From positions 1 through 64,000 of the forward strand of contig DAOUJJ010000018.1 in assembly GCA_034422835.1 (NCBI GenBank): a stretch of DNA of 64,000 nt, in the 5' to 3' direction. Of the stretch, positions 11,171-17,910 are shown piece by piece (the stretch's first letter is position 1; the number at the start of each line of letters is the position of its first letter). The notes beneath the pieces were generated by a model. The model made no database searches, had not been told where the DNA came from, and saw only the letters and a list, made by a program, of their open reading frames with translations. The position numbers were made by a program, and so were the translations under genes. The DNA comes from VXMO01 sp034422835. Its GTDB lineage: Bacteria; Chloroflexota; Dehalococcoidia; UBA6926.

Positions 11171-12574
11171 ATGTCCGATCAGCCTGTGCGCGACACGTGG
11201 GAGGCGGCCCTTGGCCGCCTTCGCAAGCAAATGAGCGCAGCCGCGTACAACACCTGGCTGGCAGACACTGAAGGCGTTGCTCTCACGAACGATGAACTCA
11301 CGGTCTCCGTGCCAAGCGCGTATGCGCAGCACTGGATACAGGGGTCCCTGCTTCCCATCATGGAGCGCATCGTCTCCGATGTCCTCAAACGCCCCGTCGC
11401 TGTTGCCCTGGAGGTAGCGCTCGAAGCGCCGCACGAGCAGCCCGGCGCGGCGGCGCGGAACCATGTGGTCGGCGTCGAACGTTCTGCCGCGCAGGAACCG
11501 GCAGCCGAGAAGCCGGCGCGCGGCGGCTCCTCTTTCATCATCGGCGCGAGACCGGACCCACAGCTCACCTTCGACCGTTTCGTTGTCGGTGAGAACACCA
11601 AGCTCGCCTACACCGCCGCGACGAAGGTGGCCGGCGATCACAACGGCGACTACAACCCGCTCGTTTTGTACGGCGCGCCCGGCCTCGGCAAGACGCACCT
11701 GCTTCACGCGATTGCCAATGAGGCGCAGGGGCAGGGGCGCACAACGCTCCTAGCACCAGCCGAGCAGTTCGTCCACGACTTCGTCACGTCCGTCCAGAAG
11801 AAGACGACGGCGGAGTTCAGGGAACGATACCGCTCTCCGGACATTCTCGTCATCGACGATGTCCAGTTCATCTGCGGCAAGGTCAAGAGCGAAGAGGCCC
11901 TGCTGCACACGTGCGGGGCGCTCTTGCGGGCAGGTCAACAGATCGTGGTCTCCGCGGACAGGGCGCCGGACGCCCTGAACTTCAGGAGCCCCCGCCTGGC
12001 CGCTCGATTACTCGCGGGCCTGCCCGTTGACGTTCGGCCGCCAAACAGACGCACGCGCCTCAACATCCTGGCCTTTAAATCGGCGCGCTATGACCTCCAC
12101 ATGCCGGATGACGTGCTCTCCTACCTCGCTGCCCGGCCGTTCTCCAGCATCAACAAGTTGGAGGGAGAGCTTACCCGCGTCATCGCCCACGCAACTCTGC
12201 TTGACGAGCCGCTGACGCTTGAACTTGCCCGCCAGGCGCTCTCCGCCGCGTCGACAAATCCGGATCCCGTTCCCCTGACGATTGAGGCCATCATCCGCAC
12301 AACCGCCGCTTATCGCCAGCTCACCCCGGCGGACATCACCGGGCGCAGCCGCGCCCGACCCGCCGCAGAAACCCGGCATCTCGCGGTCTTCCTCGCCAGC
12401 CGCCACACGAATCACTCGCTAGCGTACATCGGCAAGTCATTCGGCAACCGTGATCACACCACGGTCATACACAGCATCCGCCGCATGGAGCGCGCCCTGG
12501 CCACGGACGCAAAGCTCCGGGCGGACGCCGAAGCCATCATCCAGATCGCCTCCTCCACATTCGCCGGGCATTAG
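11171..12574 (+). CDS. dnaA: Chromosomal replication initiator DnaA (divergent AAA+ core)
   Basis: 467 residues from ATG 11171 (MSDQPVRDTWEAALGRL); the frame is open upstream but the purine-rich site and family alignment favour this start. Domain I is at the N-terminus (LGRLRKQMSAAAYNTWL), followed by a linker. The AAA+ core has Walker A as GAPGLGKTHLLHAI and Walker B as ILVIDDVQFI. The C-terminal DNA-binding domain ends in IGKSFGNRDHTTVIHSI, close to the DnaA signature. Differences from the usual sequence: CGKVKSEEALLHTC in place of AGK..TQEEFFHTF, ARLLAGLPVDV at the arginine-finger segment, and INKLEGEL where sensor 2 normally reads VRELEG (Arg to Lys). Confidence 0.92.
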   Translation: MSDQPVRDTWEAALGRLRKQMSAAAYNTWLADTEGVALTNDELTVSVPSAYAQHWIQGSLLPIMERIVSDVLKRPVAVALEVALEAPHEQPGAAARNHVVGVERSAAQEPAAEKPARGGSSFIIGARPDPQLTFDRFVVGENTKLAYTAATKVAGDHNGDYNPLVLYGAPGLGKTHLLHAIANEAQGQGRTTLLAPAEQFVHDFVTSVQKKTTAEFRERYRSPDILVIDDVQFICGKVKSEEALLHTCGALLRAGQQIVVSADRAPDALNFRSPRLAARLLAGLPVDVRPPNRRTRLNILAFKSARYDLHMPDDVLSYLAARPFSSINKLEGELTRVIAHATLLDEPLTLELARQALSAASTNPDPVPLTIEAIIRTTAAYRQLTPADITGRSRARPAAETRHLAVFLASRHTNHSLAYIGKSFGNRDHTTVIHSIRRMERALATDAKLRADAEAIIQIASSTFAGH

Positions 12575-12587
12575 CCCCCACCCCCGC

Positions 12588-12751
12588 TCACCCTTCGACA
12601 GGCTCAGGGCGAACGGCCCTTCATGTCATTCCGAGCGCAGCCGAGGAATCTAAAATCTCGCCTGCCTGGCCAAATACGTCTTTAGATTCTTCGACTCCGC
12701 TGCGCTCCGCTCAGAATGACAGTCCCGATGGATTCCGGTTTTCGCCGGGAC
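12588..12751. repeat. Cluster of dispersed palindromic repeats (families A, B, C)
   Basis: Four repeat units follow dnaA. Family A (CCCTTCGACAGGCTCAGGG) is at 12591-12609. Family B is present twice in opposite orientations: CATTCCGAGCGCAGCCGAGG at 12627-12646, and its complement-like form TTCGACTCCGCTGCGCTCCG near 12690-12709. A degenerate family C unit (GGATTCCGGTTTTCGCCGGG) is at 12730-12749. The same families recur at ten or more other places in this window, mainly in intergenic gaps. They look like REP/ERIC-type elements without coding capacity. Confidence 0.85.
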
Positions 12752-12833
12752 CCATCGGCGCCCCCGCCGTCCAGCGCCCTCCTTGGGACACCCCCGTTCG
12801 GAGCGCATCGCTAATTTCCGTTGACAGCCTCCC

Positions 12834-12976
12834 TGGTGGCTAGCAGAATGAACGAGCCACCAAAGCAACGGTTCCTAATACCGTTAGCGCGAGTCGTTTT
12901 TTTGCGTGAAATTCGCGTGGAGACGTGCCTTGTCATGTCTCCTCGCGGACTCGCGCAGCCCGCTTGCTTTGGTGGC
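12834..12976 (+). promoter_or_regulatory. Nested inverted-repeat structure, possible RNA switch
   Basis: GCCACCAAAGCAA (12856-12868) pairs perfectly with TTGCTTTGGTGGC (12964-12976). Inside this, GCGCGAGTC (12887-12895) pairs with GACTCGCGC (12948-12956). Further small hairpins are AACGGT/ACCGTT (12867-12885) and GGAGAC/GTCTCC (12919-12942), and a T7 run lies near 12897-12903. The left outer arm can alternatively pair with TGGTGGCT at 12834-12841, so two mutually exclusive folds exist. The element ends 38 nt before the methyltransferase-nuclease gene, so it may be its leader. A decayed mobile element with terminal inverted repeats is the alternative. Confidence 0.45.
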
Positions 12977-13014
12977 AAACGAAGTAACGTCTGCACGCCG
13001 CGAGGGGGCACACA

Positions 13015-14457
13015 GTGAACAGCCGGTTCCGTCGCACTCTATACAGCGATGACTGCCTCAACGTTCTGAACGACGAGTTGGCATTGCCGACCGGCTCGGT
13101 AGACCTCATTTATCTCGATCCGCCGTTCAACTCCAAGAACCACTACAATCTGCCATTCAAGGGCAAGGATAAGAACACGCGCCCCGTCGAAGCGTTCAAC
13201 GATACATGGACGTGGGGCGACAAAGAGGAAACTCTGCTGGAGCAACTTGACAGTGGGCCGTCAACACGGCGTCTAGCTGACATAGTGCGCTTAGCACAAG
13301 CCATTGAGGGCGGTGGGGGGCATCGCCTGAGCCTTGCGGCGTACCTGTTGAACATGGCAGTGCGACTCATACCCATGCGGCGCGTCCTCGCGGAGACAGG
13401 GGCAATCTACCTACATTGTGACCCGACCGCGAGTCACTATCTCAAACTCATCATGGACGCCGTATTCGGGACACAGAACTTCAGGAATGAGATTGTGTGG
13501 GGCTACCGAACGGGCGGAGTCAGTAAAAAGTATTGGGCGCGCAAGCACGATGTTCTGCTGTTCTACGTCAAGTCCGGCGCGTATAGGCATCGCCCCCTGC
13601 AAGAGAGAATCATCTACGACAAACCGTTCTTTGGCTCTCAATTCGACGAGAAGGGCAGACCTTACGCTGATGTGTATGTCCGCGATGTATGGGACGACAT
13701 CAAACCTCTTATCAACGTGTCAAATGAACGGACAGGCTATCCGACACAGAAGCCCGTCGCGCTTCTAAAGCGCATCATTGAAGCATCATCAAAGCCCGAC
13801 GCCTTAGTGCTCGACCCGTTCTGTGGCTGCGGCACGACCGTCCATGCCGCCGAAGAGTTGGGGAGGAACTGGATAGGGATTGACATATCCTCGTTCTCAG
13901 TCGGCTTGATGCAGGAGCGCATACTTAGCAACTTCCCCAACCTCAAGCCGGATGATGTGGTGTCTATCGGAGTGCCGACTACTGTTTCGGACGCGAAGGC
14001 ATTGGCAAACCGCGACAAGTTCGAGTTCGAGAAGTGGGTGTGCGGCGCAATCGGGGCCGAGGGGATGTTCCACCCTCCAGGCACGCGCGGAGCGGACGGC
14101 GGCGTTGACGGGGTGCTCAAGTTCTATCCCATCCCCGTCAGCCCGGGCAAGCGCCTCACGGTCAAGCCGGAGTATGCCATCGTTCAGGTCAAGGGCGGGC
14201 ACGTCACCCCCGATGCCGTGAAGGCGCTAAAGACAACCGTAGACAATCTTGGAGCAAAGGCAGGCGTGATGGTCTGCTTCAACGACCAGATGGGTACGGT
14301 AGAGAATCAGCGCTTCAAGTCCACGTTCAGCGATGCCATAGACGAGTATCCTGTCATCCAGGGATTGAGCATCGAGCGATTACTGGCGAACGAGCGCCCC
14401 CACCTGCCTCTCTACGGCAGGAATCGACAGGGCGGTTTGATGGATGCGTTGGTGTGA
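13015..14457 (+). CDS. DNA methyltransferase fused to Mrr-like PD-(D/E)XK nuclease domain
   Basis: 480 residues from GTG 13015 with a GAGGGGG site upstream. The N-terminal 300 residues are an amino-methyltransferase with motif IV first (VDLIYLDPPFNS, residues 29-40) and motif I later (LVLDPFCGCGTT, about residue 262, followed by WIGIDIS). This is the beta-class order, so the product is N6-methyladenine or N4-methylcytosine. The C-terminal 150 residues contain GADGGVDG (about residue 361) and YAIVQVKGG (about residue 391), the D...QxK pattern of Mrr-type restriction nucleases. One polypeptide may therefore modify and cut DNA. No separate nuclease or specificity gene is adjacent. Confidence 0.8.
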   Translation: MNSRFRRTLYSDDCLNVLNDELALPTGSVDLIYLDPPFNSKNHYNLPFKGKDKNTRPVEAFNDTWTWGDKEETLLEQLDSGPSTRRLADIVRLAQAIEGGGGHRLSLAAYLLNMAVRLIPMRRVLAETGAIYLHCDPTASHYLKLIMDAVFGTQNFRNEIVWGYRTGGVSKKYWARKHDVLLFYVKSGAYRHRPLQERIIYDKPFFGSQFDEKGRPYADVYVRDVWDDIKPLINVSNERTGYPTQKPVALLKRIIEASSKPDALVLDPFCGCGTTVHAAEELGRNWIGIDISSFSVGLMQERILSNFPNLKPDDVVSIGVPTTVSDAKALANRDKFEFEKWVCGAIGAEGMFHPPGTRGADGGVDGVLKFYPIPVSPGKRLTVKPEYAIVQVKGGHVTPDAVKALKTTVDNLGAKAGVMVCFNDQMGTVENQRFKSTFSDAIDEYPVIQGLSIERLLANERPHLPLYGRNRQGGLMDALV

Positions 14458-14632
14458 TAAGCTCCTGATCTTTCCACCAACCCCCCACCTCTCCCCGGTT
14501 GCTTTCCACCGCTTTTCCACATGGATTCCACGCGGAATCCACCACCCATCCCCTTCCTGCCTCAATGAAGCTTCCACTACCTCCACAGCCTTAACAGAGG
14601 TATGACAAACCATCTAGATATATCCTGAGAGA
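14458..14632. other. Candidate replication origin (DnaA-box-like cluster)
   Basis: A 175-bp gap before obgE. Seven copies of a TTTCCAC-like motif in one orientation lie within 117 bp: TTTCCACC at 14471 and 14503, TTTTCCACA at 14513 (fits the relaxed DnaA-box consensus TTWTNCACA), ATTCCACG at 14525, AATCCACC at 14536, CTTCCACT at 14571 and CCTCCACA at 14580. An AT-richer segment (CATCTAGATATATCCTGAGA, 14611-14630) follows directly and could be an unwinding element. The surrounding genes (dnaA, rnpA, yidC, obgE) are typical of an origin region. Only one box is a good match, so this is a candidate only. Confidence 0.4.
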
Positions 14633-15913
14633 ATGATTGACCAAGCTCAAATCCATGTGCGTGGTGGAAACGGTGGGCGGGGAGCAGTGTCCTTCCGACG
14701 GGAGAAGTATGTTCCGTTTGGCGGACCTGACGGTGGTGACGGCGGCGAGGGCGGCAACGTTGTGTTCCAGGCCGATGAGAACCTGATGACGCTGCAGGAT
14801 TACGGACGCCGTCTTCGATATGCGGCGCAAAACGGAGAACCTGGACGCCGCAAGAAGCAGACCGGTAAGACGGGCGGAAACCTGGTCCTGATGGTGCCTG
14901 TCGGAACGATCGTGACGTGGATGGGTGAGAAGGGCGCCGGCGCGGTGGACCTTGAGTCCGATGGCGCAAGCATCGTTGTGGCGAAGGGCGGGAGCGGAGG
15001 CCGCGGCAACGTGCGGTTTACGAGCTCGACGAATCGCGCGCCGCGGCTGGCGGAGGGCGGCGAACCCGGCGAAGAGGTGGATGTCCAACTGGATCTGAAA
15101 CTCCTTGCTGACGTTGGCCTCGTCGGCCTCCCCAACGCCGGCAAGTCCAGCCTTCTGGCCAGCGGCTCCGGCGCGAATCCGCGTGTCGCCTCGTACGCAT
15201 TCACAACGACAGAGCCGAACCTTGGCGTTGTGGACATCGGCTGGAGCAACTTCGTCCTTGCGGATATTCCCGGGCTCATCGAGGGGGCGCATGAAGGCAA
15301 GGGCCTCGGCGACCAGTTCCTCCGCCATGTGGAGCGCACCGCCGTCCTCATTCACATCATCGACGGAAGCCTACCGGATGTGATTGACGCGTGGCACAGC
15401 ATCAACAACGAGCTGGCCCTCCACGAGGCCCGGCTTGAGGAGAAGCCGCAGATCGTCGCCATCAACAAGATCGACATGCCGGAGGTCCAGGAGCAGTTGC
15501 CGGAACTCAGAAAGGCGTTCGCCGCGGAGGGTGTCGACGAGGTATTTGCGGTGTCCGCCGTCACCGGCGAGGGCGTAACGGAACTGATGCGGGCCGCGTA
15601 CACCCGTGTCGAAGCCGAAAGGGAGGCGCGCAAGCGAGCGCCCACGCCGGGGATAGACGAGCCGGAGGTCATCCTGAGGCCCGAGCCGGATCGCATCATG
15701 CCGGTCGTGGGAGCCGAGGAAGAGGGAGTGTGGCGGCTGAAGCACCCCCGCATTGAGCGGCTCGCGGACGGCATCGACCTCACGGACATGGCCGTCGCTG
15801 CCCAGTTCTGGCGGGAGCTTGGCCACATCGGCGCGATTGATGCGCTGGAACGGGCAGGAGCGGAGCCCGGCGACTGGGTGCTCATCGGCGACATTGAGGT
15901 GAAGTGGCGGTGA
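14633..15913 (+). CDS. obgE: Obg family GTPase
   Basis: 426 residues, full-length Obg with its three domains. The glycine-rich Obg fold is N-terminal (VRGGNGGRGAVSFRREKYVP and GGSGGRGNVRFTSSTNRAP). The G domain has P-loop GLPNAGKSSLL near residue 167 and DIPGLIEGAHEGKGLG. The C-terminal OCT domain carries WRLKHPRIERLADGIDLTD and ends DWVLIGDIEVKW. The protein binds the 50S subunit and links ribosome maturation to stress and cell cycle. It overlaps nadD by a few bases, the common obgE-nadD pairing. Confidence 0.95.
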   Translation: MIDQAQIHVRGGNGGRGAVSFRREKYVPFGGPDGGDGGEGGNVVFQADENLMTLQDYGRRLRYAAQNGEPGRRKKQTGKTGGNLVLMVPVGTIVTWMGEKGAGAVDLESDGASIVVAKGGSGGRGNVRFTSSTNRAPRLAEGGEPGEEVDVQLDLKLLADVGLVGLPNAGKSSLLASGSGANPRVASYAFTTTEPNLGVVDIGWSNFVLADIPGLIEGAHEGKGLGDQFLRHVERTAVLIHIIDGSLPDVIDAWHSINNELALHEARLEEKPQIVAINKIDMPEVQEQLPELRKAFAAEGVDEVFAVSAVTGEGVTELMRAAYTRVEAEREARKRAPTPGIDEPEVILRPEPDRIMPVVGAEEEGVWRLKHPRIERLADGIDLTDMAVAAQFWRELGHIGAIDALERAGAEPGDWVLIGDIEVKWR

Positions 15914-16548
15914 GTCGCGTCGGCATCCTGGGCGGCAGCTTTGATCCTCCCCACGCCGGCCACCTGATGATTGCCCGTGAGGCCATGGAGCGCGTCGCAC
16001 TTGATAGGGTGCTCTTCATTCCTGCCGGCGAACAGTGGCTCAAGGAAGGGCAGGACGTGGCCCCCGCCATCCACCGCCTCGCGATGACACACCTGCTGGC
16101 AGGCTCAACCGACGCGTTCGCTGTGTCTGATATGGAAATCACGCGCCCCGGCCCGACGTACACCGTGGATACGCTTCGCGAACTCCGGGAGACTTCACCG
16201 CCGGGCACGGAGTATTTCTTCATCCTGGGCGAGGATTCCGTGGCGGATCTCCCGCGCTGGCACGAACCGGCGGAGCTCGTGACCCTGTGCCGCTTTATCG
16301 CCATGCCCCGGGCGGGAGACGCGGGACGCCCTGATCTGACCGCGGCCTACGACGCTATCCCCGGCCTGCGTGAAAGGGTTACCGTCCTTGAGGACGCTCC
16401 ACGGATGGATGTGAGCTCCTCGTCCATCCGCGACATGCTGGGGATCGGCGCAAGCCTGCGAGGAGTCGTGCCGGAAGCGGTCGTGAAGTACATCACCGCC
16501 CACCGCGTGTACGGATCGGGTGGGCAGCCTACTGCTCCAGCGTCCTGA
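15910..16548 (+). CDS. nadD: Nicotinate-nucleotide adenylyltransferase
   Basis: 212 residues from GTG 15910, which overlaps the obgE stop as GTGA; GTG 15904 is the alternative. The enzyme makes deamido-NAD from nicotinate mononucleotide and ATP. The nucleotidyltransferase motif GGSFDPPHAGHL is at the N-terminus, and the second motif ISSTxIR appears as DVSSSSIRDML near residue 175. The RPGPTYTVDTLREL segment is also typical of NadD. Its end overlaps the convergent era gene by 20 nt. Confidence 0.94.
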   Translation: MSRVGILGGSFDPPHAGHLMIAREAMERVALDRVLFIPAGEQWLKEGQDVAPAIHRLAMTHLLAGSTDAFAVSDMEITRPGPTYTVDTLRELRETSPPGTEYFFILGEDSVADLPRWHEPAELVTLCRFIAMPRAGDAGRPDLTAAYDAIPGLRERVTVLEDAPRMDVSSSSIRDMLGIGASLRGVVPEAVVKYITAHRVYGSGGQPTAPAS

Positions 16549-17422
16549 GAAAGCGGTCGTCACGACGCCATCGCGGCCTCGTGCGCGCCCAGAGAGACAG
16601 CATCACCGGCCGTCCCAACAACTCCTCGATGAGCGGCCTTACGTGTACGCCCACGTCCTTGAGCGCCTTCCCGCCTTTGCCGACGACGATTCCCCGTTGC
16701 GACACACGCTCAACGTACACGCTGGCCTCGATGAAGTCCTTATCGCGGTGCTCCGGGTCCTGCGGCACGTGCTTCTCCACCTCAACGGCGGTCGCATAGG
16801 GCACCTCGTCGCCGTAGACCGCGAACACGCCCTCGCGTATCAACTCGGAGATCAGGAACGCCTCTGAACGGTCGGTCAGGGTTGACGGATCGAAGAGCGG
16901 CTCCTGCTCCGGCAGGTTGGCAATGATGCGCTCCAGGAGGCTGTCGAGACCATCGCCCGTGCGGGCGCTGACGGGCACGATGTCCCGGAACTCCGCGTAC
17001 AGCTCGTTGTAGTCCTCGATGACGGGCAGCAAGTTTCCCTTGCGCACGGTGTCCAGCTTGTTGATGGCGACGATGGCTGGGAGGTTGTGCGCCTTGATCT
17101 CGTCGAGCAGTGTCTCTTCAACGTCTCCTGCCGTGCGCGGCGCGGAAACCAGCACGGCCAGATTGGCAATCTCCAGAGCCTGCCGTGTCTCGCGGAGCAT
17201 CCGGCGGCTCAGAGCATCGATGCGCGGCTCAGCGGGACGCCCCGGCGTATCCAGCAGCCCCACCTGGAAATTATCCCCGTGCAGGACGGCGAGGATGCGA
17301 TAACGAGAGGTCTGCGGCTTCGGGCTGACCGCGGCAAGCCGCGTTCCCACCAGCGTGTTGACCAGGGTCGATTTCCCGACGTTGGGCCGGCCGACAATAG
17401 CTACATACCCGGCGCGGAACAT
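16529..17422 (-). CDS. era: GTPase Era
   Basis: 297 residues. It is a ribosome-biogenesis GTPase that binds 16S rRNA. The G domain has GRPNVGKSTLVNTLVG near residue 11, the switch I region (SPKPQTSRYRIL), DTPG and NKLD. The C-terminal KH domain carries GIVVGKGGKALKDVGV. The terminal residues (WARTRPRWRRDDRFLRTL) follow the family pattern. It is convergent with nadD, with a 20-nt overlap at the 3' ends. Confidence 0.95.
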   Translation of the reverse strand: MFRAGYVAIVGRPNVGKSTLVNTLVGTRLAAVSPKPQTSRYRILAVLHGDNFQVGLLDTPGRPAEPRIDALSRRMLRETRQALEIANLAVLVSAPRTAGDVEETLLDEIKAHNLPAIVAINKLDTVRKGNLLPVIEDYNELYAEFRDIVPVSARTGDGLDSLLERIIANLPEQEPLFDPSTLTDRSEAFLISELIREGVFAVYGDEVPYATAVEVEKHVPQDPEHRDKDFIEASVYVERVSQRGIVVGKGGKALKDVGVHVRPLIEELLGRPVMLSLWARTRPRWRRDDRFLRTLEQ

Positions 17423-17452
17423 GGCGGCAAAGACGCCTACTACACGCCGATC

Positions 17453-17839
17453 CTAGGTGCCTTTGGCCAGACGCTCCGCACGGGCGATGAACTGATCTGT
17501 CTCACGGATAGAATCTATGATTTCCTCAATCGGGTCGCAGAATCCGTAGTAAAAGCACTGGCCATGCAGATCGGCCTGATACCGGTAATAAGTAGTACTA
17601 AGTTCTTTAATCTGCGGATTCTCTCGCGAGAGAATCCGCAACCCTCGACTGGTCGCAGTAGATGTCGTCGGTTCAGCGCCTGTCTCGGCGGTAATCAGGG
17701 CGTCTGTGGCACGTTTTACCGCGCACCAAGCCTTCTCAGCGGCATCGCGTATGTCGCCTGAGTTCATGAGACTCAACGCTGCGACGCGCATGAGATGTGC
17801 GTCGGCAAAGATTTGCTCCACGTCTGCCGTCATTGCCAT
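17453..17839 (-). CDS. HEPN/PaREP1-like helical protein
   Basis: 128 residues, predicted helical. The segment GDIRDAAEKAWCAVKRATDALI resembles the first helices of PaREP1/HEPN-type proteins, which are found as toxins or partners of nucleotidyltransferase antitoxins. The usual RX4-6H catalytic motif of active HEPN RNases is not evident, and no nucleotidyltransferase gene is adjacent. The region coding for LRILSRENPQIKEL is a perfect 28-nt palindrome (17613-17640), so part of the protein derives from a repeat element. The family assignment is tentative. Confidence 0.5.
   Translation of the reverse strand: MAMTADVEQIFADAHLMRVAALSLMNSGDIRDAAEKAWCAVKRATDALITAETGAEPTTSTATSRGLRILSRENPQIKELSTTYYRYQADLHGQCFYYGFCDPIEEIIDSIRETDQFIARAERLAKGT
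17613..17640. repeat. Perfect 28-nt palindrome inside a coding region
   Basis: The arms are TGCGGATTCTCTCG and CGAGAGAATCCGCA with no loop. It lies wholly within the HEPN-like gene and is translated in frame as part of LSRENPQ. The pattern GGATTC...GAATCC resembles repeat family C, whose translation elsewhere in the window is RESGNP. Confidence 0.8.
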
Positions 17840-17910
17840 CTAGAACTCCTGCTCTCGATTCTAATGAACGTTATAGCTATGTCTCGCTAATGGTCAACTA
17901 TGGAGGTCGA

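Noticed and set aside
12856..12976. attC-like integron site
   Set aside because: No GTTRRRY core boxes flank the inverted repeats, and no integrase gene is near.
12821..13018. 65-codon open frame upstream of the methyltransferase-nuclease gene
   Set aside because: It runs through the nested inverted-repeat structure, has no ribosome-binding site or family resemblance, and ends over the start of the real gene.
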